Source: a bacterium (GTDB lineage Bacteria; Planctomycetota; JAFGQW01). From it: a stretch of DNA of 64,000 nt. A model generated the notes under the pieces. The model did not search any database. It was not told the origin of the DNA and was given only the letters and a program-made list of their open reading frames with translations. The position numbers and the translations under genes were made by a program. Shown one piece after another: positions 52,881 to 62,287 of this stretch (positions within the stretch are counted from its first letter, which is position 1; every line of letters begins with the position of its first letter). The stretch covers positions 186,001 through 250,000 of the forward strand of contig JAUHXU010000002.1 in NCBI GenBank assembly GCA_030426805.1, written 5' to 3'.

Positions 52881-54263
52881 TCAGGCGTGCTCCGGCGGTT
52901 CGATCGGCTCGATCGTGCCGTCGGCGAGACCGGCCTGGTAGTCGTTCCAGGTCATCGGCGGCTTGCCGTTGTCGACGGGGTGCATCGTGATGCAGCCGTC
53001 GACCGGGCAGACGAGGCTGCACATGTTGCAGCCCACGCACGTCGACTCGCGGATCGTGTAGCGGTTGACGATGCCGTCGCCGCCGCCGGTGACGATCGCG
53101 TGGCCACCGGAGCGGAGCACGCGGTCGGGCGCGGCGCCGGCGGTGTAGTCGGCCTCGGCGATCGGCGTCTTCTCGATCGACTGGTGGCAGCCGTCCTCGC
53201 ACGCGATGTAGCACAGCCCGCAGTGGATGCACGTCGACTGGTCGATTCGCGCGACGACCGCGTGGTTCAGGTCGAGGTCGCCCCACGTCTTGATGCGCGG
53301 CACCGACGCGCCGACGAAGTCGGCTGTCGTCATAAAGCCGTGCTCCGTCATCCAGCGTTCGAGTCCCTCGACGAGGTGCTCGACGATTCGGAATCCGTAG
53401 TGCATCACCGCGGTGCACACCTGCACGGTGGACGCGCCGAGCAGCATGAACTCGACCGCATCCTGCCACGCCTGCACGCCGCCGATGCCGCTCACGGGCA
53501 GATCGATCTCGGGGTCGCCGGCGATCGCCGACACCATGTGGAGCGCGATCGGCTTCACCGCCGGGCCGCAGTAGCCGCCGTGCGAGCCGAGGCCGGCGAC
53601 GTCGGGCTTCGGCGTCAGTCGATCGAGGTCGACGCCCATGATCGAGTTGACCGTGTTGATCAGGCTCACCGCGTCGGCGCCGCCCTTGGCGGCCGCGCGA
53701 CCGATCGCGGTCACGTCGGTGACGTTCGGCGTGAGTTTCACGAGCACGGGCGTCGTCGCGACCTCTTTGACCCACTCGACGATCATCGTCGTGTAGTCGG
53801 GCACCTGGCCGACCGCCGAGCCCATCCCGCGCTCGCTCATCCCGTGCGGGCAGCCGAAGTTGAGTTCCAGGCCGTCGGCGCCGGTCGCCTCGACCTGCCG
53901 CACGATGTCGTGCCACGCGTCGCGGTTCGTTTCGACCATCAGCGACACGACGAGCGCGCGGTCGGGGAAGTCGCGTTTGACCCGCTCGATCTCGCGCAGG
54001 TTGACGTCGAGCGGTCGGTCGGTGATCAGCTCGATGTTGTTCAGGCCCATCACCTTTCGGCCGTCGTAGTCGACCGCGCCGTAGCGCGACGACACGTTGA
54101 CGATCGGTTCGTGCGTGAGCGTCTTCCACACCGCGCCGCCCCAGCCGGCCTCGAATGCGCGGCGCACCTGATACTCCGAGTTCGTCGGCGGGGCGGAGGC
54201 GAGCCAGAACGGGTTCGGCGAGCGGATGCCGCAGAACGTCGTCGTCAGGTCGGGTCGGCTCAT
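52881..54263 (-). CDS. preA: NAD-dependent dihydropyrimidine dehydrogenase subunit PreA
   Basis: 460 residues. An FMN TIM-barrel of the dihydroorotate-dehydrogenase type carries NPFWLASAPPTNSE near the start, NFGCPHGMSERGMG, LVKLTPNVTD and SLINTVNSIMGVDLD. The C-terminal ferredoxin part has two 4Fe-4S clusters (IHCGLCYIACEDGC and VGCNMCSLVCPVDGC). PreA reduces or oxidises uracil/thymine with the NAD- and FAD-binding PreT. The start overlaps the preT stop (ATGA). It gives the first step of reductive pyrimidine breakdown. Confidence 0.93.
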   Translation of the reverse strand: MSRPDLTTTFCGIRSPNPFWLASAPPTNSEYQVRRAFEAGWGGAVWKTLTHEPIVNVSSRYGAVDYDGRKVMGLNNIELITDRPLDVNLREIERVKRDFPDRALVVSLMVETNRDAWHDIVRQVEATGADGLELNFGCPHGMSERGMGSAVGQVPDYTTMIVEWVKEVATTPVLVKLTPNVTDVTAIGRAAAKGGADAVSLINTVNSIMGVDLDRLTPKPDVAGLGSHGGYCGPAVKPIALHMVSAIAGDPEIDLPVSGIGGVQAWQDAVEFMLLGASTVQVCTAVMHYGFRIVEHLVEGLERWMTEHGFMTTADFVGASVPRIKTWGDLDLNHAVVARIDQSTCIHCGLCYIACEDGCHQSIEKTPIAEADYTAGAAPDRVLRSGGHAIVTGGGDGIVNRYTIRESTCVGCNMCSLVCPVDGCITMHPVDNGKPPMTWNDYQAGLADGTIEPIEPPEHA

Positions 54264-55609
54264 CGCGTGGCCTCCTCGCGCAACACGCGATCGATGTCGC
54301 GTGCGGCGATCTTGCCCTGCTGCACCGCGTCGACGACCTCGGCGCCACGCGTGATGCAGTCGCCACCGGCCCAGAGCTTCTTCGCGCCGGTGCGACCGGT
54401 CGCCGGGTCCACGACGACGCGACCGCGGTCGACCGCGACGCCGTCGATCGCTGTGAGCCAGTCGGCGTGCGGCGCCTGGCCGAGCGCCTTCACGACGAGA
54501 TCGGCGTCGAGCGTGAACGCCGAGTCCGGCACGTCGGCGAGCGCGCCGCCACGCGAGCCGGGCTCGGCCGGCGTCGTGCGCACGAACGCGACGCCGGCGG
54601 CGCGCCCGTCGCGCTCGACGATTGCCGTCGGGCGCGCGAACCACTGCCACCGGATGCCGTCTTTTTGTGTGCGCTCGTACTCGTGCCGAAACGCCGGCAT
54701 TGCCGCTTCGCCGCGGCGGTAGGCGATCGTCACCTCCTCGGCGCCGAGCCGCGCGGCGGCGGTCGCGACGTCCACCGCGGTGTTGCCGCCGCCGATCACG
54801 ACGACGCGTCGGCCGACCGTGCAGTCTGCGAGGGGGCCGGTGTGCGTCTGGCGGACGAAGTCGAGCGCCTCGACGACGCCCGGCAGCGACTCGCCGTCGA
54901 TGTCGAGGTCGCGCGTGCGCCCGAGGCCGACGCCGACGAACACCGCGTCGAAGTCGTGCAGCAGGTCGCGCAGACCGTCGGTGTCGATCGCGTGGCCGAG
55001 GCGCACGTCGACACCGAGTCGTTCGACCCGCGCGACTTCGGTCAACGCGAACGCCGTCGAGATCTTGTAGGCGGCGATGCCGACGGTGTTCAGGCCGCCT
55101 GCGACGTCGCTCGCATCGAAGACCGTCGCCGCGTGGCCGCGCTTTCGGCACTCGTATGCGCACGTGAGCCCGGCGGGGCCGGCGCCGACGATCGCGACGC
55201 GCCGGCCGGTGTCCGCGCCCGCCTCGTGAAACGCCACGCCCGCCGCATCGGCCACGTCGCACGCATAGCGCTGCAGCCGTCCGATCTCGACCGGCGCCTT
55301 GCCCCGCGCACGGTCGACGCAGACGCCTTCGCACAGCACCTCGGTCGGGCACGCGCGTGCGCAACTGCCGCCGAACACGTTTTCGTCGAGGATCGTCCGC
55401 GCGGCACCGAGCGCGTCGTCGTGGAGGATCTGCCGGATGAACTTCGGCACGTCGATGTCCGTCGGGCACGCGCGGGTGCACGGCGCGTCGTAGCAGAAGA
55501 CGCAGCGCGCGGCTTCGATGACGGCGTCCCGGTCGCCGAGCGCCGGCGGGTCGTCGGCGAAGTTCTTCGCCAGCGTCGCGCTGTTCAGCCGGTCGCCGGC
55601 TCTGTGCAT
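54260..55609 (-). CDS. preT: NAD-dependent dihydropyrimidine dehydrogenase subunit PreT
   Basis: 449 residues from the ATG at 55609 with GAGGA before it; the longer ORF extension is rejected. The N-terminal domain holds Cys-rich 4Fe-4S segments (ARCVFCYDAPCTRACPTDIDVPKF, CARACPTEVLCEGVC). A GltD-like flavoprotein follows with the FAD loop VAIVGAGPAGLTCAYE, the NAD loop VVVIGGGNTAVDVATAAARLG, and the C-terminal KLWAGGDCITRGAEVVDAVQQGKIAA. It passes electrons from NAD(P)H to PreA. Palindromic repeat copy 3 lies in the divergent region upstream. Confidence 0.93.
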   Translation of the reverse strand: MHRAGDRLNSATLAKNFADDPPALGDRDAVIEAARCVFCYDAPCTRACPTDIDVPKFIRQILHDDALGAARTILDENVFGGSCARACPTEVLCEGVCVDRARGKAPVEIGRLQRYACDVADAAGVAFHEAGADTGRRVAIVGAGPAGLTCAYECRKRGHAATVFDASDVAGGLNTVGIAAYKISTAFALTEVARVERLGVDVRLGHAIDTDGLRDLLHDFDAVFVGVGLGRTRDLDIDGESLPGVVEALDFVRQTHTGPLADCTVGRRVVVIGGGNTAVDVATAAARLGAEEVTIAYRRGEAAMPAFRHEYERTQKDGIRWQWFARPTAIVERDGRAAGVAFVRTTPAEPGSRGGALADVPDSAFTLDADLVVKALGQAPHADWLTAIDGVAVDRGRVVVDPATGRTGAKKLWAGGDCITRGAEVVDAVQQGKIAARDIDRVLREEATR

Positions 55610-55694
55610 CGAAGTCCTCGCCGTTGGGGGCGCGTGCCCGGTCCATCGCTGACACGGAGTTATAGCCACCGATCCGGTCGCCGTCAGCCTCGAA

Positions 55695-55792
55695 CGCGCG
55701 GGCCCGAAACGAGCGTCAGCGGCTCATTTTCGGGTCGCGCGGCAACGCGAGCGGCGAGAATGAGCCTCTCGCGCTCGTTTTCGGACCGCGCG
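55695..55792. repeat. About 98-bp palindromic repeat, copy 3
   Basis: Arms CGCGCGGGCCCGAAACGAGC then GTCAGCGGCTCATT, and AATGAGCCTCTCGC then GCTCGTTTTCGGACCGCGCG, pair with a few mismatches. It shares the GAGGCTCATT core with copies 1 and 2 but differs in the flanks. It sits between the divergent preT and sigma factor genes. Confidence 0.75.
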
Positions 55793-55853
55793 TTTTCGAT
55801 TCCCCGACTTTCTCCGATCCTTTCGAGCCCCCGGGAAGACTGACACGGTCGTG

Positions 55854-56429
55854 ATGGACGACTCCGAACTGCGGGCGCTGATCCAACGGGATCCGCGCGA
55901 GGCACTCGCCCGGCTCGTCGACGCGTTGGGGGCGTCGGTCCGGCGGCTGGCCCGGCATTGGCTCGGGCCGGACGCCGAGGACGGCGTTCAGGACGCATTC
56001 CGTGAGATCGCACGCGCGCTCCCGGCCTACCGGGGCGACGCGAGCGCGAAGACGTGGGGAACGCGAATCGCGATGAACACGATCCTGGACCACCGAAAGC
56101 GGCGTGACCGGCGCGCCCGGCTCGAGGTCGCGGTGGAAGACGTCGGTGCCGTCGATGCGACGCTGGCCGATCGGACGACGCGTTCGTTCGGCGAGAACCC
56201 GTTCACGGCCGTCGCGCGCGCCGAACGACGGGAGCGCGTTCGAGCGGCGCTCGAGGCGTTGCCCGACGCGTATCGCGCCGTGCTCGCACTGCGGACGTGG
56301 GAGGGGATGCGCTACGCGGAGATCGCGCACGTGCTCGGCGTTCCGCTCGGAACGGTGAAGTCGAGGATGGCCGCCGGCAGCGCGCTGCTCGCCGAGCGGC
56401 TCCAACGCGAGATGGACGGTGACGCATGA
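55854..56429 (+). CDS. ECF RNA polymerase sigma factor
   Basis: 191 residues from the ATG at 55854. Region 2: EDGVQDAFREIARALPAYRGDASAKTWGTRIAMNTILDHRKR. Region 4: LEALPDAYRAVLALRTWEGMRYAEIAHVLGVPLGTVKSRMAAGSALLAERL. Coupled to the downstream gene by ATGA at 56426-56429. The promoter region overlaps palindromic repeat copy 3. Confidence 0.92.
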   Translation: MDDSELRALIQRDPREALARLVDALGASVRRLARHWLGPDAEDGVQDAFREIARALPAYRGDASAKTWGTRIAMNTILDHRKRRDRRARLEVAVEDVGAVDATLADRTTRSFGENPFTAVARAERRERVRAALEALPDAYRAVLALRTWEGMRYAEIAHVLGVPLGTVKSRMAAGSALLAERLQREMDGDA

Positions 56430-57844
56430 ACGCACGGCCGACGATCGAAGAGCGCCTGCAGGCGTATCTGGACGACGAGGTGACGGCCGACGAGCGCCGG
56501 GCGATCGAAGCGGAAATCGCGCGCAGCGAGATCCACCGCAGGAAGTTCGACGTGTTGCGCGCGGTCAAGGACGCGCTGGAGGACGTCGCCGATGCCGACG
56601 AGGCCGCGAGTCCCCCGGAGACCACCTCCGTATCGGCGCCCGTCTCGTTGCCGGTGTCGCGCCGCGTTCCGGTCTGGGCGCTCGTCTCGGTTCCGCTCGC
56701 GGCCGCGGTGTTGATCGCAATCGTGTTGCTCACCGGCGGCGAGTCGCCGCGCATCGACGGCGACGGAGAACCCGCCGCGACGTCGGGCGAGGCGGGCAAC
56801 GAGTGGTTGAGGGTCGTCGCGCGGATGGACCCGACGCACCGGCTGTTCGACGATCCGACGATCGAACTGACCCTCGCGCCTTCGAAGGGACTCGTGCACC
56901 TCGGCAAGCGCACGCGCACGGTGGATCCGGTGAAGGCCGCCGAGCAACTCGTGCGGGCGATGCGGAGCCCGCCCGGCAAGGGCATCCTGCCGCTCTACGT
57001 CGATGCGGAGATCCTCGGCCCCGAGGGACGGAGCTGGTGCGGGCCGTTGTTCGTCCCGGTCGACGCGAAGGACGGGCGACTGTTCGTCGGCAAGGCGAAG
57101 CTCCGGGTGCCGCTGTCGGCGATCGGCGCCCGGGGCGGTGCGCGGCCGAACGACCCGCCGACCGACGGGCTCCTCATTCCGCACGTCGGGATTCCCCGCG
57201 CCGCAGACGGCACGTGGGGGCCTTTGAAAGCGCATCACGTCGACTTGTCGACACGCTTCCTGTGCCCGGAGCCGGGGCGCTACCGCGTCCGATTGTCGGT
57301 CCGTACGCTGCCGGCGCGCGCCGAGTATGTGTGGCCGCAGTTCGCGAAGCCGCTCGTTGTGGAGTGCGCGTTCGACATGTCGGGGCACGTGGGCCGGTGG
57401 AGCGAACCGGTCGACGGGTTGCGCGCCCGCATTGTGACGCCGTCGGACGTGCTCGTGCATCCGGCGCCGATCGCGCTACAGCTCGAGAATGTGTCGGATC
57501 GCCCGCGCACCTACAACTACATGGGCGTCACGACGGCGGAAATCCCGCAGCCCTATCACTTCACGCTGCGGAGCGACGGCCTCGACCTCGATCAGACCGA
57601 CGTCGGAATCGTGATCCCGGCTGGGTCGTCGTTCGTGCCGCATGCGACCGGCGTGATCCGCACGATCGTCGTGTCGGCTGCGTTCTGGCGCAGTCACAGC
57701 AATCCACAGGGGCGGCTCATCGGGTCGCATCGCCTCGCAATCCGCTTTCACTTCGAGCCGTCGTTCGTGCGGGGGGATGACGCGGCAGTCTGGTGGGGGA
57801 AGGTCACGACGCCGCCGCTGGCGGTGACCGTCGTCGAGCGCTGA
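56426..57844 (+). CDS. Membrane anti-sigma-type protein with large periplasmic domain
   Basis: 472 residues. The cytoplasmic N-terminus (ERLQAYLDDEVTADERRAIEAEI) matches anti-sigma zinc-finger-like domains, although the Cys pair is missing and HRRKF stands in its place. A transmembrane helix is at about residues 87-106 (WALVSVPLAAAVLIAIVLLTG). The remaining 360 residues form beta-rich periplasmic domains (Ig-like; RYRVRLSVRTLPARAEYVWPQF, then YHFTLRSDGLDLDQTD). It probably senses an envelope signal for the preceding sigma factor. Confidence 0.8.
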   Translation: MNARPTIEERLQAYLDDEVTADERRAIEAEIARSEIHRRKFDVLRAVKDALEDVADADEAASPPETTSVSAPVSLPVSRRVPVWALVSVPLAAAVLIAIVLLTGGESPRIDGDGEPAATSGEAGNEWLRVVARMDPTHRLFDDPTIELTLAPSKGLVHLGKRTRTVDPVKAAEQLVRAMRSPPGKGILPLYVDAEILGPEGRSWCGPLFVPVDAKDGRLFVGKAKLRVPLSAIGARGGARPNDPPTDGLLIPHVGIPRAADGTWGPLKAHHVDLSTRFLCPEPGRYRVRLSVRTLPARAEYVWPQFAKPLVVECAFDMSGHVGRWSEPVDGLRARIVTPSDVLVHPAPIALQLENVSDRPRTYNYMGVTTAEIPQPYHFTLRSDGLDLDQTDVGIVIPAGSSFVPHATGVIRTIVVSAAFWRSHSNPQGRLIGSHRLAIRFHFEPSFVRGDDAAVWWGKVTTPPLAVTVVER

Positions 57845-57890
57845 CGGGAGCGCATTGCGGGATCGCGGGCGGGTCGGTAGAGTCGCGGGC

Positions 57891-59210
57891 ATGGAGTTCG
57901 CCATTCCGCTCGCGCTCTTCCTCGCCTTCGTCGTGATCGTCGCGACGTTGCAGCACAGCGCCAAGGCCAACACCGCGTGGCGGAACGCGGCCCGGGAGCT
58001 TGGTTTCGACCACGTCCAGGGCCGAATGACCGTCCGCCCGCGGATGAGCGGGTTCATCGACGACCACGCCGTGACCGTGACGACCGTGACGCGGGGCAGC
58101 GGCAACAGTCGCCGCACCTACACGGCCTACGACGTCGCGTTCCCGCAGTCGCTCGGGTTCCCGCTGAAGCTGACGCGCCAGTCGATGTTCAGCGGGATCC
58201 GCAAGTTCTTCGGCGGCGAGGACATCGAGGTCGGCGACGCGCGCTTCGACCCGAAGGTGATCGTCGAGGGCGACGATCGCTCGGTGCGGACGTTTCTGAC
58301 CGCGCGGCGTCGCGAGCGCGTGCGTCGGTTCCTCTCCTCCCGCGACTACGCCGAGGTCAACCAGGAGGGCGTCCACTGGGAGACGGCCGGGCGGGAGACG
58401 AGCGACACCAAGCTGATGCAGGCCGTGCGCACCGGGGTCGATCTCGCGGCGGGCCTCGTCGCGGAGCACCCGCGCGACCGGATGTTCGACCGGGCCGAGC
58501 GGGCGCGTCGGGACGGGGACCCCGGCAAGGCGCTCGCGATCCTGGGCCTGCCGTCGACGACCCCGACCGAAGGCGAGGCTCCGGTGGACGTGGAGCCCGA
58601 CCCGCCCGAGGCGACGACCGCGGAGCCCACGGTCGAGGAGCGACTCCTCGAGGGCGAGTTGCTGCTCCTCGGGGATCGTCGGGACGAGGCGCGCCGCGCA
58701 TTCGAGTCCGCCGCGGCGGTCGAGCCGGACGACACCGAGGTGCGCGAGTGGCTCGCCCGCGCCGAGAGCGAGCCGCCGGCCCCTGCGCCCCGACCGATCG
58801 AGTCCGAGGTTGCCGAGCCCGAGGTTTCTGAGCCCGACGTGGCCGGCGCGCCGGACGGGATCACGGTCGACGCCGTGTGTGACGCGCTGTTCGCCAGCGA
58901 CGTGTCGAGCTTCGACGCCGGCCGGATCTTCGACGAGCGGTTCCGCGATCGCGTCGTCGCGTGGTCGGGCACGGTCACGCGCGTCGAGGACTACTCGATC
59001 GACTTCGTCTTCAAGGGCGGCGCCGGGACGAAGGTCGTCGTCGCGATCGCGACCGTCGAGGCGACGTTCGGCGGCGAACGCGAGGTGAGTGCCGTCGTGC
59101 AGCGCCCCGCCGACGACCCGTCGCCCGCCGTGGGGGACACGTGGTCGTTCCGCGGCCGCCTCGTCAAGGCCGACGGCTTCATGCGCAACCTCTACGTCGC
59201 CACGGCCTGA
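57891..59210 (+). CDS. Membrane-anchored hypothetical protein with TPR-like and OB-like segments
   Basis: 439 residues from the ATG at 57891. An N-terminal membrane helix (FAIPLALFLAFVVIVATLQ) is followed by a domain of about 190 residues with SRRTYTAYDVAFPQSLGFPLKLTRQ. Then comes an acidic Pro/Glu linker with a short TPR-like unit (LEGELLLLGDRRDEARRAFESAAAVEPDD), and a C-terminal beta domain (FRDRVVAWSGTVTRVEDYSIDFVF to DTWSFRGRLVKADGFMRNLYV). That last domain is reminiscent of OB-fold proteins. The function is unknown. It is not clearly part of the upstream sigma operon. Confidence 0.7.
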   Translation: MEFAIPLALFLAFVVIVATLQHSAKANTAWRNAARELGFDHVQGRMTVRPRMSGFIDDHAVTVTTVTRGSGNSRRTYTAYDVAFPQSLGFPLKLTRQSMFSGIRKFFGGEDIEVGDARFDPKVIVEGDDRSVRTFLTARRRERVRRFLSSRDYAEVNQEGVHWETAGRETSDTKLMQAVRTGVDLAAGLVAEHPRDRMFDRAERARRDGDPGKALAILGLPSTTPTEGEAPVDVEPDPPEATTAEPTVEERLLEGELLLLGDRRDEARRAFESAAAVEPDDTEVREWLARAESEPPAPAPRPIESEVAEPEVSEPDVAGAPDGITVDAVCDALFASDVSSFDAGRIFDERFRDRVVAWSGTVTRVEDYSIDFVFKGGAGTKVVVAIATVEATFGGEREVSAVVQRPADDPSPAVGDTWSFRGRLVKADGFMRNLYVATA

Positions 59211-59217
59211 GGGGCGG

Positions 59218-59775
59218 ATGGCGAACCCGACGATCTGTGTCTACTGTGCGTCGAGCGAGGCGAGCGATCCGTGGTACCGGGATGCGGCGGCGGACCTCGG
59301 TCGGCAGCTGGTCGCGCGGGCCTACCGGATCGTCTACGGCGGTGGTGGGGTCGGGTCGATGGGCGCGCTCGCGCGGGCGGCGCTCGATGCGGGCGGCCAC
59401 GTGACCGGGATCATCCCGCAGTTCATGGTCGAGCGCGAGTGGGCGTTCAAGCTCGTCAGCGAGCTCGTCGTCGTGGACGACATGCACCAGCGAAAGCGTG
59501 CGATGCTGGACCGCGCCGACGCGTTCGTCGCGTTGCCGGGAGGCTGCGGCACGTTCGAGGAGTTGCTCGAAGCGATCACGTGGCAGCGGCTCGACCTGAT
59601 CGACAAGCCGATCGTGATCGCGAACCTGCGCGGCTTCTACGACCCGTGCCTCGCGATGCTCGAGCGCTCGATCGACGAGCGCTTCATGACGCCCGACATG
59701 CGGCGGGCGTGGCGCGTGGCCGAGACGATCGACGGCGTGGTCGACCGCCTCGGCGAGGTGTTCGGGCGGCGCTAG
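59218..59775 (+). CDS. LOG-family protein (possible cytokinin riboside monophosphate phosphoribohydrolase)
   Basis: 185 residues from the ATG at 59218, with GGGGCGG before it. The LOG family motif PGGCGTFEELLEAITWQR is complete (active-site Arg and Glu present), preceded by the YGGGGVGSMGALA loop. Enzymes of this family release the nucleobase from cytokinin-like or other nucleoside monophosphates. The cofactor-free Rossmann fold fits the length. It starts 8 bases after the previous gene. Confidence 0.93.
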   Translation: MANPTICVYCASSEASDPWYRDAAADLGRQLVARAYRIVYGGGGVGSMGALARAALDAGGHVTGIIPQFMVEREWAFKLVSELVVVDDMHQRKRAMLDRADAFVALPGGCGTFEELLEAITWQRLDLIDKPIVIANLRGFYDPCLAMLERSIDERFMTPDMRRAWRVAETIDGVVDRLGEVFGRR

Positions 59776-59793
59776 AACCGTCCGACGACGCCG

Positions 59794-60204
59794 CTACTTC
59801 TTGACGAGGACCATCGTCGGATCGCCGTCCTTGTCCGGGTCGATCGTGATCTTGCCGTTCTCGAACGTGCCGGTCTTCGTCTCTTCTTTCTTCGTCTTCG
59901 ACGAGGTGCCGGTCATCGAGAGCTTCTTGCCGTCGAGCTTCCACGTGCCCTTGATCGTGTCCTTGCCCGCCATCGGCATCTCGAACGTGCCGTCGAACGT
60001 GCCGTCGCTCCGGAACTGCATCTGCATCTTCATCGACTTGAGCATCGGCTCCATCATCTTGCGCTGCTCTGCGGGCACGTCCATCGACTTCATCATCGTG
60101 TCGACGTCGAGCGTGTAGGTGCCGTTCGGGCCGCTGGTTCCGCCGCCGCATGCGCTGAGGAGGATCGTCAGTGCGGCGAGCGGGGCGGCGAGGAGGGTCT
60201 TCAT
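59794..60204 (-). CDS. Small predicted lipoprotein
   Basis: 136 residues from the ATG at 60204. Signal peptide with lipobox ILLSAC (Cys about 19) and Gly-rich start. A Met-rich helix (MMKSMDVPAEQRKMMEPMLKSMKMQMQ) precedes a DGTFDGTFEMPMAGKDTIKGTWKLDGKKLSMTGTSSKTKKE beta sheet, a lipocalin-like arrangement seen in many planctomycete lipoproteins. Function unknown. Convergent with the LOG gene. Confidence 0.8.
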   Translation of the reverse strand: MKTLLAAPLAALTILLSACGGGTSGPNGTYTLDVDTMMKSMDVPAEQRKMMEPMLKSMKMQMQFRSDGTFDGTFEMPMAGKDTIKGTWKLDGKKLSMTGTSSKTKKEETKTGTFENGKITIDPDKDGDPTMVLVKK

Positions 60205-60393
60205 CGGGGTGCCTTTCTTCTCCTGGGGCGATACCGGAATGGACGGTCGGCCCGGCAACCTCGCTGGGCATCGATCCGTTCGCGCGTAGTATGCCGGGAC
60301 GCCGCCTCGTCGCAACCCCTGCGGCGCTTTACGTTCGCGCCGGGGAGCAGTAGACTCCAGGGAGACCGCACCATCCCGTCCTGAGAGGGTTCC

Positions 60394-60651
60394 ATGCCGA
60401 TCAGCGATCAACTCCTCGAGATCCTGTGCTGCCCGAAGACCAAATCGCCGGTGAAGATGGCGTCGGCCGACGTCGTCGCGGCGGCCAATGCCGCGATCGC
60501 CGCGGGCGGCGTGAACTACGCCGACGAGTCAGCCGTCGATACGCCGTTGGAGGAGGCGCTCGTGACCGACGACGGCGCGACGCTCTACCGCATCGACGGC
60601 GGCATTCCGGTGATGCTGATCGAGCGCGCGATCGCGACCGGACAGTTCTGA
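60394..60651 (+). CDS. Trm112-like zinc-binding small protein
   Basis: 85 residues. LLEILCCPKTKSPVK is the N-terminal CP(K) knuckle of Trm112/YcaR-type proteins, and DGGIPVMLIERAI matches the conserved C-terminus. An inserted acidic stretch of about 20 residues sits between them, and the second Cys pair is missing. Such small proteins activate methyltransferases or serve as zinc-binding adaptors. The next gene (HIT) begins 4 bases after the stop. Confidence 0.8.
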   Translation: MPISDQLLEILCCPKTKSPVKMASADVVAAANAAIAAGGVNYADESAVDTPLEEALVTDDGATLYRIDGGIPVMLIERAIATGQF

Positions 60652-60655
60652 AGCC

Positions 60656-61000
60656 GTGGCCGACAAGACGCTCTTCACGAAGATCCTCGACGGCGAGTTG
60701 CGCGCCGACCTCGTCTGGCAAGACGACCGGTGCGGGGCGTTTCGGGACATCAACCCGCAGGCGCCGACCCACGTGCTGATCGTGCCGCGCAAGCCGTTGC
60801 CCGGAATCGCCGACATGACCGAGGACGACCGCGCGCTGCTCGGCCACCTCTACTTCGTCGCGACCGAGATCGCGCGGCGCGAAGGGCTCGACAACGGCTA
60901 TCGGCTCGTCGTCAACCAGGGCGAGCACGGGCAGCAGACCGTCCCGCACCTGCACGTCCATCTGATCGGCGGCCGACAGCTCGGCTGGCCGCCGGGGTAG
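60656..61000 (+). CDS. HIT-family nucleotide hydrolase
   Basis: 114 residues from a GTG. The histidine triad HLHVHLIGGR is at residues 98-107 (H98, H100, H102 the nucleophile) and the CGAFRDINPQAPTH-like segment is near residue 26. Members hydrolyse AMP-lysine, AMP-NH2 and similar phosphoramidates. It is close to the canonical length and apparently in an operon with the Trm112-like gene. Confidence 0.93.
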   Translation: MADKTLFTKILDGELRADLVWQDDRCGAFRDINPQAPTHVLIVPRKPLPGIADMTEDDRALLGHLYFVATEIARREGLDNGYRLVVNQGEHGQQTVPHLHVHLIGGRQLGWPPG

Positions 61001-61003
61001 TTC

Positions 61004-62287
61004 ATGAACCCGACACCGACCGACCCGACGCCCCGCCTCGATGCGCTGCTCGCCCGCGTGCGCGCGCGGATCGGCTGGTCCCGTTTCGGGCGGCGGTGGT
61101 ATGCCGCGTTTCTCGTGTGTGCGGTCGTGTTCGGGGTCGCGTTCGGCGTCTCGCGCCTGACCGGGTGGCAGCGCCAGTGGTTCGTGCCCCGGACACTCCT
61201 CGTGTTGCCGGTCGTCGGCGCCGGGATTGCGCTCGCGTCCCGCCGCCGCACGTCGCGTGTCGACGCCGCCCGCGCGATCGACCGGCGCTACGACACGCAC
61301 GATCTCGTGCTGACCGCGACGACGCCGGCCCTCGGTCGAGGCGACTTTCACGACCACGTGCGCGCATCCGCGGAGACGCGCGCCGCCGACTTCGAGCCGC
61401 GCGCCGTCGTGCCGCTGCACTACCGGGCGCGCCTCGGTCGCGCCGCGATCACGGCCGCGGTGCTCGCGGCCGCCGTCGTGTTCATTCCGGAACTCGCGTC
61501 CGCCGATCGCGACGACGTCGTCGAGACGCGGCGCAAGACGATCGCCGCCGTGCGCGACACGAATCGTGCCCGCGCCGAGGCGATCGCGCGCGACGACGAC
61601 ACGCCCGACGCGAAGGCGCTCGAGAAGGAACTCGCCCGCATGGCGGACGAGATTCGCAAGATGAAGCCGGAGACCGCTCGCGCGAACCGACAGCGGATCA
61701 CGGCGATGCGCCGATCGGTGGCCGAGCGCTGGCGCGACCTGCGCGCCCGCCAGGCGGCCGAGCGGCGCGCGTGGAACGAGCGCAAGCCGCGGTTCGGCGG
61801 CGACCGCGAACGACGCGAGTTGCGCGAGGCGCTCGAGCGCGGCGATCTGTCGAAGCTCCGCGAGGCGATGCGCGAACTCGAGAAGCAGATGAACGCCGAG
61901 GGGTCGACGCCCGAGGATCGCGCCGAGGTGCGACGGAAGCTCGAGCAACTCGCCGACTTCGCGCGACGCGAGATGGGCGACGATCAACTCGCGAGCGCAC
62001 TCGATCGTGCGCGCCAGATGGCGGAGATGAGCGAGTTGCCCGGCCTGAACGCGGGCGCGGCCGAAGCGCTCGCCGAGTCGCTCGACCTCGCGAAGTCCGA
62101 ACTCGATCGGGTGCAGCAGACGCTCGAGAGTCTGCAGCGACTCGAGGACGCGATGCAGGCGTTGCGCGAGGCCGAGAAGGCCGGCGGTTGCCCGCCGTCG
62201 GGCGACGATCCGTCGACGCGCGAGAACGCGATGAAGGAACTCGCCGAGGCCTATCGCCGCGCGCGCGAACGCGAAGAGGGCGGCTGA
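61004..62287 (+). CDS. Membrane protein with long charged coiled-coil region
   Basis: 427 residues starting 3 bases after the HIT gene. Two transmembrane helices are near residues 30-50 and 62-80 and one near 150-165. A long charged helical region follows (about residues 175-425, with REALERGDLSKLREAMRELEKQM, then LEKELARMADEIRKM), probably a coiled coil. The arrangement resembles proteins annotated as DUF4175-like. Function unknown. Confidence 0.65.
   Translation: MNPTPTDPTPRLDALLARVRARIGWSRFGRRWYAAFLVCAVVFGVAFGVSRLTGWQRQWFVPRTLLVLPVVGAGIALASRRRTSRVDAARAIDRRYDTHDLVLTATTPALGRGDFHDHVRASAETRAADFEPRAVVPLHYRARLGRAAITAAVLAAAVVFIPELASADRDDVVETRRKTIAAVRDTNRARAEAIARDDDTPDAKALEKELARMADEIRKMKPETARANRQRITAMRRSVAERWRDLRARQAAERRAWNERKPRFGGDRERRELREALERGDLSKLREAMRELEKQMNAEGSTPEDRAEVRRKLEQLADFARREMGDDQLASALDRARQMAEMSELPGLNAGAAEALAESLDLAKSELDRVQQTLESLQRLEDAMQALREAEKAGGCPPSGDDPSTRENAMKELAEAYRRAREREEGG

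Noticed and set aside
52887..54722. 611-residue plus-strand frame
   Set aside because: Antisense of preA and preT, which show intact FeS, FMN and FAD motifs.
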